This document shows positions 35,959 to 46,152 of a DNA stretch of 64,000 nucleotides, piece by piece (the stretch's first letter is position 1; each line of letters starts with the position of its first letter). Source of the DNA: JAJPKK01 sp963802745 (GTDB lineage: Bacteria > Pseudomonadota > Alphaproteobacteria > Rhizobiales > Xanthobacteraceae); the NCBI GenBank assembly GCA_963802745.1, contig CAWDKL010000048.1, forward strand, positions 362,015-426,014, read 5' to 3'. Both the position numbers and the translations under genes were made by a program. The notes beneath the pieces are model-generated. The model had not been told where the DNA came from. It ran no database searches and worked only from the letters and a program-made list of their open reading frames with translations.

Positions 35959-37715
35959 TCTTTGCGAAGAGTTCGGGCGTCGAGCGGCACATAGCCTTTT
36001 CCGTCGTCGAAATAGAGCTGATCCTCGATCTTGCCAGGATCGAAGCCCTCGCGCGCGAGCTGGGCTTTCTTCTGTTTGAAGGTTTCCGTCGCCTCGATCT
36101 CAGCGCTGATCCGCAGGAAGAGCGGACGCGCATACGAAGGCAACAGCGTGGTGAGCCGCGCGTGCAGGAGCTTCAGATCGAAATCCGGCGCAATGACGAG
36201 TGTCGCCATGCCGGCACGTCCGTCCGCGCCAGGAACCGTCACGCCATAGGCGGTCGCATCGGCCACGCCGGGGACGGCGCTGAGCGCTTCGGCAATTTCG
36301 AATGTCGAGACGTTCTCACCTTTCCAGCGGAACGTGTCGCCGATCCGGTCGACGAAATAGAAAAAGCCTTTCGCGTCCTGCCGCATCAAATCCCCAGTCC
36401 GAAACCAGGCATCCCCAGCAGCAAAAACATTGCGCAGGACTTTCGCGGCGCTGTCTTCGGCGCTGGTATAGCCTTCAAATCGCGCCCCGGCTTCCGAGCG
36501 GGAGCCGATTTTGCCGATCGCTTCGCCGATCTCGTCGGGCGCGCAGGGCACGCAAAAGCCGTCGGAATCGCGCAAGGGCTCGCCCCGCGCGACGTCGAAC
36601 TTCACCAGCGCGGACGGGAAACGATGCTTAAGAAAGGGGGAACGCGGCCGATCGCGCCGGGCTCCCCTTCAACATTGATCAGCGAGAACGTGCCCTCGGT
36701 TGCCGCGTAAAATTCGACGATATGCGGGATGTTGAAGCGGTCCTGAAACGCGGTCCAGACATCGGCACGCAGGCCGTTGCCGAAGGCAAGCCGCAGACGA
36801 TGCGCCCGCTCGTTGACACTTTCAGGCGCCTTGAGAAGGTAGCGGCAGAGTTCGCCGATATATTGAAACAGGGTGCAATCCCACCGCACGACATCGTCCC
36901 AGAAGCGTCGCGTCGAAAATTTCTCTTGCAGCACAACCGAGCCGCCGCTGACGAGCACGCTGCCGATGGCGACGATGCCGCCGACGCTGTGATACATCGG
37001 CAGACAATTCATCGTCCGGTCGGTGGAACCCGTGTTCAGGATACCGGCGAACCAATAGCTCCAGGTCATGATCCGCCGGTGGCTGACATTCGCCGCCTTC
37101 GGCAGGCCGGTCGTTCCGGATGTGTAGATGCAGAGCGCGCGATCCGAAAGGCTGACGCCTGTTTCTTCCTCCGGCGAAAGAGGGGCTCGCGGCAAAAGCT
37201 TTTATCTCGTCTTGAAAACCCGCCAACTGGGTGTCGCCGTGAACCCAGATTGTCGGCGACATCTGCGGCTGAGCCAAAGCCGCGTCGAGCGCGTCCTTTA
37301 ACGTGGCGTCTACGATGATATGTTCGGCCCCGGCGGCCTTGATACAATGTGCAAGAGCATCACCGCGCAAATTGGTGTTGAGAAGCGCGGCCACGCCGCC
37401 AACGCGGGTGATGCCGAGCCAGATCGCCAGATAATCCGGCTGGTTCCGCATAAGGAGGCAAACCGTCCGGCCGCCGAGCCCGTGCGCGCGTGTCCAGCGG
37501 GCGATGGCATTGACCCGCCGGGCGAGTTCGCCGAAGCTCAAAGTTGCGTGATCGGAGAGCAGGGCGGGCGCGTCGCCAAAGCGCGCCGCAAGTTCGTCGA
37601 TCACCTTCGGCAACGTGCGCTGCGGCTCTCGGTCGATCCGCGCCGTCAGTTCCAGCGCCCGCAGCCAGGCTTTCGAGGCAGAAAAGCGTTCGCGGTCCGG
37701 CTCTCGGTCAGCCAC
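35933..37715 (-). pseudogene. Long-chain/very-long-chain acyl-CoA synthetase, FATP-like (frame breaks)
   Basis: An ANL-superfamily enzyme of about 590 codons, with breaks near 37185, 36630 and 35985. Order: ELAARFGDAPALLSDHATLS, RTVCLLMRNQPDYLAIWLGI, the P-loop CIYTSGTTGLPKAANVSHRR, YHSVGGIVAIGSVLVSGGSV, IVEFYAATEGTFSLINVEGE, DAWFRTGDLMRQDAKGFFYF with VDRIGDTFRWKGENVSTFEI, and the C-terminus ETFKQKKAQLAREGF ending YVPLDAELFAKISVGEIRL. This pattern (GDTFRWKGENVST) is specific to the fatty-acid-transport-protein/FadD6-like branch. It would activate fatty acids to CoA thioesters. The true stop is at 35933. Confidence 0.82.
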
Positions 37716-37859
37716 TCGAAACGTCCAGCAAAGAGGTTAAAATACCTTACACTTATAGCCGACATGTCACGAGAAAGGCTAAGCTCTTCTTAGCGTCCAT
37801 TGGCTATGACCGGCATGGTTTCTGCGCCGAGGCATAGCAGGACGCGGCGGGAGACCATT

Positions 37860-37888
37860 CTGAGACGTGATAGGTCTCAGGCTGAGAC
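37860..37888. promoter_or_regulatory. Repeated heptamer CTGAGAC upstream of metY
   Basis: CTGAGAC (37860-37866), inverted GTCTCAG (37874-37880) and again CTGAGAC (37882-37888) lie 25-53 bases before the metY start. The inverted pair forms a 21-bp dyad with a seven-base spacer; the third copy is direct. This arrangement fits an operator for a dimeric repressor or a leader hairpin. Confidence 0.45.
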
Positions 37889-37912
37889 AATAGTTTCGAA
37901 TTGAGTGTGTCG

Positions 37913-39224
37913 ATGCGGAAATCCAAATTGCGGCCGGAAACCATTGCAGTCCATAGCGGCTATACGACCGAGCCGACGACAAAGGCCGTCGCGGTTCCGA
38001 TCTACCAAACAGTTTCTTACGAGTTCGACAGCGCCGACCACGGCGCGGCTCTCTTCAATCTTGAGGTCGAGGGCTTCCGCTATAGCCGGATCAACAATCC
38101 GACTGTCGATGTGCTCGAAAAACGGGTCGCTGCGCTTGAGGGCGGCGTCGCCGCGCTCGCGGTGGCGAGCGGCCAGGCGGCGCTTAATTTTGCGCTCGTC
38201 AACCTTGCCGATCACGGCGGCAACATCGTTTCCGTGCCGCAGCTCTACGGCACGTCGCACACGTTGCTGGCGCATGTCCTGCCACGCCAGGGCATCCAGG
38301 CGAAATTCGCTGAAAGTGACGACGCCGCCGCGATCGAACGCCTGATCGATGCCGACACGCGCGCCGTCTTCTGCGAGACCATCGGCAATCCGGCGGGCAA
38401 TATCTGCGATATCGAAGCTTTGGCGCAGGCCGCCCATCGTCATGGCGTTCCGCTGATCGTCGATAATACCGTCGCAACGCCGATTCTCTGGCGGCCGATC
38501 GAACACGGCGCCGATATCGTCGTGCATTCGCTCACGAAATTCATGGGCGGCCACGGCACGACGCTCGGCGGGGCGATCGTCGATTCAGGTAATTTTCCGT
38601 GGGCCGAGCAGCGCCGCCGCTTCCCGATGTTCAACGAGCCGGACGTTTCCTACCACGGGCTCGTCTATGCCGAGCGTTTCGGCCCGCGCGCGTTCATCGA
38701 GCGCTGCCGCAGCGTTTATCAGCGTACGACCGGCGCGGTGCTCTCGCCGCATAGCGCTTTCCTGCTGTTGCAAGGCATCGAGACCGTCGCCCTGCGCATG
38801 GAGCGGCATGTCGAGAATGCTCGCAAGGTCGCGGAATTTCTTCGCGCCGACCCGCGCGTCGCCTGGGTGAATTACAGCGGCTTCTCCGGACAGCCCTTAT
38901 TACGCACTGGCGCAGAAATATCTCGGCGGCCAGGCGTCGTCGCTACTGACGTTCGGCGTCAAAGGCGGCTTCGAGGCCGGCAAGACATTTTACGACGCAT
39001 TGCGGCTCATCAAACGGCTGGTCAATATCGGCGATACGAAATCGCTCGCCTGCCATCCCGCGTCCACGACGCACCGGCAGATGACGGCGGACGAACAGCG
39101 CAAGGCTGGCGTCAGGCCGGAGATGATCCGGATCAGCGTCGGTATCGAACATGCGACCGACATTATCGAAGATCTGGATCAGGCTTTGGCCGCTGTGCAT
39201 GACGAGAGCAGGGCGGCCGAATGA
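37913..39224 (+). CDS. metY: O-acetyl/O-succinylhomoserine sulfhydrylase MetY (one frame break)
   Basis: A PLP enzyme of the Cys/Met metabolism family, about 437 codons, converting acylated homoserine and sulfide to homocysteine. Seen: KLRPETIAVHSGYTTEPTTK, PIYQTVSYEFDSADHGAALF, RYSRINNPTVDVLEKRVAAL, ASGQAALNF, LIVDNTVATPIL, and the Schiff-base Lys in VVHSLTKFMGGHGTTLGG. A break near 38895 moves to YYALAQKYLGGQASSLLTFG, then SLACHPASTTHRQMT and the end IRISVGIEHATDIIEDLDQA. The long middle insert (WAEQRRRFPMFNEPDVSYHG) identifies MetY rather than MetZ or MetB. It overlaps metA by four bases. Confidence 0.9.
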
Positions 39225-40182
39225 GCGCGCCAGCCGACATAGCGATGCAAACGAAGCCCGGCGAAGAGCGGGCCGCGGATGCACAATGCGTCGAAATCGG
39301 CATCGTCAACAACATGCCGGACGCGACGCTTGCCGCAACCGAACGGCAGTTCAAGGCTTTGATCGATCATGCCGCGGAGGGGCGTCGCGCGCGGGTGCGA
39401 TTTTTTGCGCTTCCCGGTATTGCCCGTGGCGAAGGCGCAGCGCGGCATATCAAAGAGACTTATGGCGATCTCAATGAGTTGACGCGCGACAGACTGGATG
39501 GACTCATCATCACCGGCTGCGAGCCGAAGGCCGCCTCTCTCGCCGACGAACCCTATTGGCCAAGTCTTACATGGCTCATCGATTGGGCGGCGGACCATAC
39601 GCGTTCAACGATTTTCTCCTGCCTTGCCGCACATGCGGCGGTGTTGCATCTCGACGGCATAAAGCGCGTGCCTGTGGGCAGAAAATATTCGGGCATTTTC
39701 GAATGTGCCGTCATGGCGGACGATCCGTTGACGCGGGGTCTCGGTCGGCGCTGCACTTCCCGCATTCGCGGCTCAACGATCTCGATGCAGGTGCGTTATC
39801 GGCACATGGTTATCGCGCTCTCAGCGCCTCGCCGAAAGTCGGCGTGGATACATTCGTCAAGCAGTGCGGCAGTCTTTTTGTCTTCCTTCAGGGCCATCCC
39901 GAATATGATGCGGAATTGCTGCTGCGTGAATATCGCCGCGATGTAACGCGTTTTTTACGTGGCGAACGGCCGGACTTTCCGGCGTTTCCGGAAAATTATT
40001 TCGACGCGCCGCTGGAGGGGCACCTGTCGTCCTTTGCGGAGCGCGTGACGGGTGGGCGAAGCCGCCAGCCGCATCGCGAACTTGCAAGTTTGCTTGATGG
40101 CGTGCATCCGGCCAAGACCTGGCGCGCGTCGGCCACGGGACTTTACCGCAATTGGATGGACGGCCTTGCGCCGCGGTCCTAA
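39221..40182 (+). CDS. metA: Homoserine O-acyltransferase MetA-type (one frame break)
   Basis: A glutamine-amidotransferase-like homoserine trans-acylase of about 320 codons. It supplies the acylated homoserine for MetY encoded just upstream. Seen: VEIGIVNNMPDATLAATERQ (start of the domain), LDGLIITGCEPKAASLADEP, YWPSLTWLIDW, the nucleophile Cys in TIFSCLAAHAAVLHLDGIKR, and, after a break near 39745, LHFPHSRLNDLDAGALSAHG and the catalytic His/Glu in VFLQGHPEYDAELLLREYRR. Whether acetyl- or succinyl-CoA is used cannot be told from this sequence alone. The metY-metA order with ATGA overlap supports a homocysteine operon. Confidence 0.88.
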
Positions 40183-40187
40183 ATCAG

Positions 40188-40811
40188 TCAGCCGGTGATC
40201 GCGCGAATGCCGTCGATGACGAATTGTGCCGCAAGAGCCGCCAGTATCACGCCCAGCATCCGACCGAGAACCAGCGTGCCCGTGGTGCCGAATAGCCGCG
40301 CCACCTGCTCCGATAGCAGGAAGACGATGTAGCACATCAAAATCACCACGAAGATGATGAGGATGAGGCCGGTCTGCTCGCGCCAATTGCCGCTTGCCCG
40401 GCCGGCAAGCAGGATCACTGCGGTGATCGAGCCGGGGCCACTCATCAAGGGCATCGCCAGCGGGAAGGCGGCGAGATTATCGATATGGTCGATCGTCACT
40501 GCGTCGGTCGCGAGTTCTTTCTTTCGCTGACCACGCTCGGCGAAAATCATCTGAAACGCTGTATAAAAAAGCAGAAGCCCGCCTGCGATGCGGAACGCCG
40601 GCAGGGAAATGCCGAGCGCTGCCATGACGGTGGCGCCGCCAAGTGCGAAGATGAAAAGAATAGCAAAGGCGATGATGCTGGCGCGGACCGCGACTTCGCG
40701 TTTTTCGATCTTTGTCATGCCCAGGGTCAAGGCGATGAAGATCGGCGCGAGCCCCGGAGGGTCCAAAGTCACGAGGAGCGTGACAAAGGCCGTTTGAAAG
40801 AAGTCTGCCAT
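40188..40811 (-). CDS. MarC family membrane protein
   Basis: A 207-residue, six-helix membrane protein of the MarC (UPF0056) family. Helices lie at about residues 6-25, 42-61, 67-85, 112-133, 143-163 and 184-203. Family marks are VTLLVTLDPPGLAPIFIALT near the start and NLAAFPLAMPLMSGPGSITA in the middle. The function is not established for most members. The ATG at 40811 begins MADFFQTAFVTLLV; upstream in-frame codons are rejected because the helix starts here. It converges with metA, with five bases between. Confidence 0.88.
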   Translation of the reverse strand: MADFFQTAFVTLLVTLDPPGLAPIFIALTLGMTKIEKREVAVRASIIAFAILFIFALGGATVMAALGISLPAFRIAGGLLLFYTAFQMIFAERGQRKKELATDAVTIDHIDNLAAFPLAMPLMSGPGSITAVILLAGRASGNWREQTGLILIIFVVILMCYIVFLLSEQVARLFGTTGTLVLGRMLGVILAALAAQFVIDGIRAITG

Positions 40812-40852
40812 GGTCTTCGTTTCCGTCGCGACGCTGGGTTTACAAATGCAAA

Positions 40853-40880
40853 AGCCGCGGCGCTGGTGTGCGCCGCGGCT
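40853..40880 (-). terminator. Terminator of the GlsB gene (minus strand)
   Basis: AGCCGCGGCGC, loop of six, GCGCCGCGGCT: a perfect 11-bp stem followed on the minus strand by TTTTGCATT. It lies 27 bases beyond the GlsB stop and just upstream of marC. Confidence 0.8.
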
Positions 40881-40906
40881 CAAAGGCAAGCCTAAATCTT
40901 AATTCA

Positions 40907-41164
40907 TTAGCGCCGTCGAAACAAGCCCAGGATCAGGAGCAGCACGATCGCGCCGATGGTCGCCGAGACGATTTCGTACAGCAGATGTGAACGACTGAGA
41001 TGGATGCCGAGCTTCGGCAACATCCAATTGCCGACGAACGCGCCGATGATGCCAATGCAGAGATCGGCGACGAGGCCGAAGCCGGTGCCGCGCAAAATCT
41101 GGCCGGCAAGCCAGCCTGCGACGACGCCGACAACGAGAATGATCAGGAGACTGTCTCCAGACAA
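40907..41164 (-). CDS. GlsB/YeaQ/YmgE family stress-response membrane protein
   Basis: An 85-residue membrane protein with Gly-rich helices: SLLIILVVGVVAGWLAGQIL, RGTGFGLVADLCIGIIGAFV and a C-terminal helix ending LGLFRRR. This is the transglycosylase-associated/GlsB family, linked to general stress in enterobacteria and common in rhizobia. Start: TTG at 41164, with GAGGGAT about six bases upstream, gives the normal family length; a long upstream in-frame extension has no family similarity. A terminator follows. Confidence 0.85.
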   Translation of the reverse strand: MSGDSLLIILVVGVVAGWLAGQILRGTGFGLVADLCIGIIGAFVGNWMLPKLGIHLSRSHLLYEIVSATIGAIVLLLILGLFRRR

Positions 41165-41507
41165 GGCAAATCCCTCTTCATGTGAGTGAACGATAAGCCG
41201 TCCTATGGGCAGGACGCAGATAGCGGTGTGCCCCGCCGCACGAGTGATTAACACACATCGCCCAGGAGTTGTAGCGTGTCCGCTGCTGAGGTGCGATGTT
41301 GGCACATGATTAACCCTGCCGGGGCCACCACTCCTCTCCATGCTGCAGGCGCCGCGGAACATTTTAGCGCGATCGGCGTTGGGTTTACCGCGTCTTTTGG
41401 CGCCTTCATTCGCGTGGCGTTGCTTAGGCTTATGTGGTGTAATGCGCGAAGTCTAGCGTAGCCGGGAGCGGCCCGCCTGCTCCCGGTCAGTCCTGAGGGT
41501 CTCAGCC

Positions 41508-42397
41508 GTGGCACCGCGTGCGAATTGGAAGGGCTATCTCAAGCTCTCGCTGGTTTCCTGTCCCGTTGCGCTTTTCCCGGCGGTCAGCCGGACCGAGCGC
41601 ATTTCGTTTCACCTCATCAACCGCGAAACCGGCAACCGGGTTCGGCAGCAATATATCGAATTCAGTGACGGGCGATATCGTCGAGCGCGACGAAATGGTT
41701 CGCGGCTACGAGATCGGTAAGAACGATTACATCACGCTCGATGAAAGTGAAATCGCCAAGCAGGCGATCGAGAGTACGCATACGATTGACATCGAGACCT
41801 TCGTGCCGCGCGATGAAATCGACGAAGTCTATCTCGACGGCTCTTATTATCTCGCGCCGGACGACAAGGTTGCCGATGAGCCTTTCGTTGTCATCCGTGA
41901 CGCCATGCGCAAGAGCAACATGGTCGGCCTCGCGCGCGTGGTGCTGTCTGGCCGCGAGCGCATCATCATGATCGAGGCGCGCGACAATGGTCTGCTCGCG
42001 ACGACGCTGCACTACAAATACGAAATGCGGGACGAAAAGCCATATTTCGAATTGATTCCTGACGTCAAACTCTCGAAAGAGATGCTCGATCTCGCCGCGC
42101 ATATCATCGATACCAAGCGCGGCAAATTCGATCCCTCGAAATTCGAGGATCGCTACCAGGATTCGCTCGTCGATCTGATCCGCGCCAAGCGCGCCGGCAA
42201 GCCGATCCCAGCTGCGGCGCAGCCGAAGACGCCGAGCAATGTCATCAATCTGATGGATGCTTTGCGGCGTAGCGTCGATGCCGAATCCGGCCGGCGTACA
42301 ACGGGCAGGGAAACGTCGGCAAAGGCGCATAGCCGCGACGAAGAAAGCGGCGCCTACGAAGTCGGCGACCAAGCGGCGTGTCAGAAAGGCGAGCTGA
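41508..42397 (+). pseudogene. ku: Ku protein, NHEJ end-binding (two frame breaks)
   Basis: The bacterial Ku homodimer that binds DNA double-strand ends and recruits LigD. About 296 codons: ANWKGYLKLSLVSCPVALFP, SRTERISFHLINRETGNRVR (start), then after a break near 41668 GDIVERDEMVRGYEIGKNDY, IDIETFVPRDEIDEVYLDGS, YYLAPDDKVADEPFVVIRDA, GRERIIMIEARDNGLLATTL. After a second break near 42296 a Lys/Arg-rich tail (RRIAATKKAAPTKSATKRRV) ends at TGA 42395. This basic tail is typical and contacts DNA and LigD. LigD follows 14 bases later on the same strand. Confidence 0.9.
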
Positions 42398-42411
42398 AAG
42401 GCGGGGCTTCC

Positions 42412-45041
42412 ATGGCGCTCGAGGCCTATCACAAGAAGCGCAATTTTGACGTGACTTCTGAGCCGCGGGGCAAAAAGGGACGCGATAGCGGTCATGCCTT
42501 CGTCGTGCAGAAACACGATGCGACGCGGTTGCATTACGATTTCCGGCTTGAACTCGACGGCGTGCTGAAGAGCTGGGCGGTGACACGCGGGCCGAGCCTG
42601 GTGCCGGGCGAAAAACGCCTCGCCGTCCATGTCGAAGATCACCCGCTCGATTACGGCTCGTTCGAGGGCACGATCCCCGAGGGGCAATATGGTGCCGGCG
42701 CTGTGCTCGTCTGGGACCGCGGGACCTGGACGCCGGACGGCGACCCGCACGCCGGCTACGTCAAAGGCCATCTCGATTTCGTTCTGCACGGCGAAAAGCT
42801 GAAAGGCCGCTGGCATCTTGTCCGTATGCACCCGCGGCCGGGCGAAAAGGGCGACAATTGGCTCCTGATCAAGGGTGACGACGAAGAAGCGCGGGGACCG
42901 CGCGATCCGGATATCCTGAAAGAGGCACCCAATTCCGTCGTCACCGGGCGGTCGATCGATGATATTGCTGGCGACAAGAAAAGCCGCCACTGGACGTCGG
43001 GCCGGGCGGCGCAAGGCCGCATCGAGACGCCGGGGTCACCGCGCGCCCGCGCTTTGGCGCCGCTCGATAGTGTCGTCAAATCCGATCCGGCCCCGGCGAA
43101 ACGGCGTTCGGCCAGGGCCGTGAAAACCGACGAGAAGGCGGCTAAGCCGGCAAGCAAGCCGGCGCGAAAAAAGCCGCCCGCTACGCCTTCTCGCCGCCCA
43201 AAGGGGCGAAGCGTCGCGCGCAGCCGGACTTTCTGCCACCGATGTTGCCGACGCTCGCCGCCGCGCCGCCAACAGGCACGCAATGGCTTCATGAGCTGAA
43301 ATTCGACGGCTATCGCATTGAAGCCGTGGCGAAAGCCGGCAAGGTCAAGCTGCGCACGCGCACCGGGCTTGAATGGACAGATCGCTTTCCGACAATCGCA
43401 GTTGCGATCGCGGCGCTCGCCGGTAGGGAGTTCATCATCGATGGCGAAGTCGTCGTCGAGGAGGATAACGGCGTTTCGGATTTCTCGGCTTTGCAGAATG
43501 CGCTGAGCGAGGGCGATGCAAGCGGCATGGTCTATTATGCCTTCGATCTTCTCGCCATCGACGGCTATGATCTCACATCTGTACCCTTGGTTGACCGGAA
43601 GGAGGCTTTGGCGGCGCTGCTGATGACGGCGCCGAAGGACACCGTTCTGCGCCTGAGCGAACATTTCGACGAGAACGGCGACCTCATGCTGCAGCATGTC
43701 TGCCGCCTCGGCGCGGAAGGCATCGTGTCGAAGAAACGCGAGAGCGCATACATCTCCAAGCGCACGCCTGAATGGATCAAGACGAAATGCGCCAACCGGC
43801 AGGAGTTCGTCATCGCCGGTTTCGTGCCATCGACGACGGCGCGCAAGGCGATCGGTTCGCTGGTGGTCGGCTATTATGACAAGGGCGAGCTTAAACACGC
43901 CGGGCGCGTTGGGACCGGCTATTCCAATAAGATGGCGGCCGACCTCTTTTCCGAGCTGTCGCGTGAGAAGATTGCGAAACCCGCTTTTACCGCGCCGCTT
44001 TCGGCAGAGGCGCGCCGTAATGCCGTATGGGTCAAGCCGACAAGGGTTGCGGAAGTCGAATTTCGCGGCTGGACGGCCGATGCGAATTTGCGCCAAGCTT
44101 CGTTCAAAGGTCTGCGCGAAGATAAAGACCCGAAAGACATCGTTCGCGAGAAGGCAGCGGCCATGCCGAACGACGCTGAGACGCCGAAGACGAGCCTGAA
44201 GCTCACGCATCCAGATCGCGTATTATGGCCGGCCGCAGGCGTCACCAAACAGGGGCTTGCGGATTTTTACGCAATGGTTTGGCCGATGATTGAAAAACAT
44301 CTCGTCGGCCGGCCGCTGGTTCTTTTGCGGTGTCCGAACGGCATCGCGCAGGGCGGCTTTTTCCAGAAACATCCTTGGGCCGGTATCGACGATCACATCC
44401 TGCAAATCGACGATCCGCACGAAAAGCAGCCGATCCTCGGCATCAAGTCATTCGATGGGCTCGTTGCTCTCGTGCAATCTGCTGCGCTCGAAATTCACCC
44501 CTGGGGAGCACAGACCGACGATCTCGATCATCCAGACCGTCTGATCTTCGATCTTGACCCGGGCGAAGACGTTGAGTTTTCCGCGATCATTGCAGCGGCG
44601 CACGAGGTTCGCCAACGTCTGGCCGACAAGAAGCTCAAGAGCTTCGTCAAAACGACGGGCGGTAAAGGCCTGCATGTCGTCGCACCGTTGAAGCCTGCTG
44701 CCGCCTGGGTGGAGGTCAAGGATTTCTGCCGCGGCCTGGCCGAGGCTATGGCGCATGATTCTCCGCAAAGCTACACCGCCACCGTCACCAAGACGCAGCG
44801 GATCGGGCGCATCTATCTCGATTATTTGCGCAATGCGCGCGGCGCGACAGCCGTCTCTGCCTATTCGACACGGGCGCGGCCGCAGGCCGGTGTATCCACG
44901 CCGCTGACTTGGGATGAACTCGACAGCGTTCTCAGCGGCAGCCAGTTCACGATCGGCAATTTCAGCAACCGGCTTCAGCGCCTCTCGGGCGACCCTTGGG
45001 CGGAGTTCTTTCGCTTACGCCAAAGCATGCCCCGAAAGTGA
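42412..45041 (+). CDS. ligD: ATP-dependent DNA ligase LigD (one frame break)
   Basis: The multifunctional NHEJ ligase, about 876 codons, in the order phosphoesterase, ligase, polymerase. Phosphoesterase: HDATRLHYDFRLELDGVLKS and WAVTRGPSLVPGEKRLAVHV. A Lys/Pro-rich linker follows, with a break near 43170. Ligase: LHELKFDGYRIEAVAK, where Lys of KFDGYR is the AMP acceptor, EFIIDGEVVVEEDNG, EGIVSKKRESAYISKRTPEW. Polymerase: KLTHPDRVLWPAAGVTKQGL, DHPDRLIFDLDPGEDVEFSA with the D-x-D metal site, and SFVKTTGGKGLHVVAPL. GGCGGGG precedes the ATG. It works with the Ku gene directly upstream. Confidence 0.92.
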
Positions 45042-45100
45042 AAGATCTGGATACTGGAACTCGCGGTATGGCGCAGCGTTGCCGTGCCAAGGAGCCGCGT

Positions 45101-45283
45101 ATGACAAAACATGACACGCACTATCATTCGGGCACCGAGGAACATCCGGTTGAATTGAAGCCCAACCGTGCCCGCGCTGGGCGCAAAGACGTGCCCATTC
45201 TCTACGTTCTGCTGTGGAGCACAGCTCTCGCTGTCCTCGTTCTGGCGGCGATCTTCTTCGGCTTCCACGCGATGGTGCATTAA
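45101..45283 (+). CDS. Small single-helix membrane protein
   Basis: A 60-residue protein: a hydrophilic, His-rich N-terminus (MTKHDTHYHSGTEEHPVELK) and one transmembrane helix (PILYVLLWSTALAVLVLAAI). AAGGAG lies six bases before the ATG at 45101, which supports a real gene. I recognise no family. It is about 60 bases downstream of ligD, possibly cotranscribed. Confidence 0.5.
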   Translation: MTKHDTHYHSGTEEHPVELKPNRARAGRKDVPILYVLLWSTALAVLVLAAIFFGFHAMVH

Positions 45284-45311
45284 ATCCCATCTGAGCCAGT
45301 CAGTTCTTGAA

Positions 45312-45336
45312 ACGGCCCAAGGAATGTCTTGGCCGT
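45312..45336. terminator. Likely bidirectional terminator
   Basis: ACGGCCCAAG, loop, CTTGGCCGT: nine pairs with one bulged C, followed by GTCTCTTT. It lies between two convergent genes. Confidence 0.5.
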
Positions 45337-45354
45337 GTCTCTTTCGTGCCGAGC

Positions 45355-45735
45355 CTATTTTAGAAGCCGCTGAAGCGCGCGGCCGGCGCGGCTTCGCAGT
45401 TCTCTGACGTCGAGCGTGCCGTCATTCTCGAGATCGGCAGCTTTGAAGAGCCTTTCAGCCATCGCGATATATTCGTCCTTGGTCAGCGAATTATCCTTGT
45501 CGGGATCCGCCGCGACGAAGGCCTTTTTGCTCAGCCGGCCTTTGGCTTCTTTATATTCGAGGGTCGTGTCCTGATCCTTATTGAGCCGATCGAACGCCGC
45601 GCCCGCGGCCGCTTCCATTTCGGCAAGATCGAGCGTCCCATCTTTGTCGGTGTCGTATTTGAGCGGGTCAGCGAATGATGCGCCCGCGAGGCTGGCAGCG
45701 AAGATCATCGATAGCAATCCGGCTTGCACGCGCAT
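45355..45735 (-). CDS. Lanmodulin-like four-EF-hand protein
   Basis: A 126-residue exported protein: signal peptide to about residue 23 (ending GASFA), then a mature part of ~103 residues with four 12-residue EF loops at 28-39 (DTDKDGTLDLAE), 52-63 (NKDQDTTLEYKE), 77-88 (DPDKDNSLTKDE) and 101-112 (DLENDGTLDVRE). The gaps between loops are 12, 13 and 12 residues, exactly those of lanmodulin and about half the usual EF-hand spacing. Unlike lanmodulin, only loop 3 has Pro at position 2, and loop 2 starts with Asn and has Thr instead of Gly at position 6. Helical gaps such as EMEAAAGAAFDRL and YIAMAERLFKAA also resemble lanmodulin. Lanthanide binding is inferred; calcium binding is the alternative. 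Confidence 0.75.
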   Translation of the reverse strand: MRVQAGLLSMIFAASLAGASFADPLKYDTDKDGTLDLAEMEAAAGAAFDRLNKDQDTTLEYKEAKGRLSKKAFVAADPDKDNSLTKDEYIAMAERLFKAADLENDGTLDVRELRSRAGRALQRLLK

Positions 45736-46152
45736 CGGCCTCTCCCTCGTTTTCCGCTTTGTTCAACGGTGCGCAATTTTAGCTGCAGCCGGCTTTGCCT
45801 TTGAAGCGGACATATTTCCCGCCGTGCCGGGAAAATTGGAAACTGCAGCTTCGCTGACGGCAGACAACAAAATCCCCGTTGCAAATCGGCCACAAGGCCC
45901 AAGAATGCGGCGAGACCATTCCTGCGTTAGAAAGCGTTTACCAAAAGAACATGTCCCCGCGGCGCCGGTCCAATCTTATAAGCCTAGTGAAAACATTTGG
46001 TTAGAATCTCTCGGCGTCTGACAGGTGGCGGCCGGACTAAGAAGTTTGCCGTCTTTCCAACGCGTGACAAAGGTGGGCGAACTCGACAGAGTTTTAAGGC
46101 TGCCGCAAAACCTCCTCGGCTTTGGGCCGGTGGCGTTTGCTCGGGGGATTCA

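Noticed and set aside
37716..37912. SAM-II (metA-type) riboswitch upstream of metY
   Set aside because: I looked for the conserved core of SAM-II expected in Alphaproteobacterial met leaders and did not find it; only the CTGAGAC dyad is clear.
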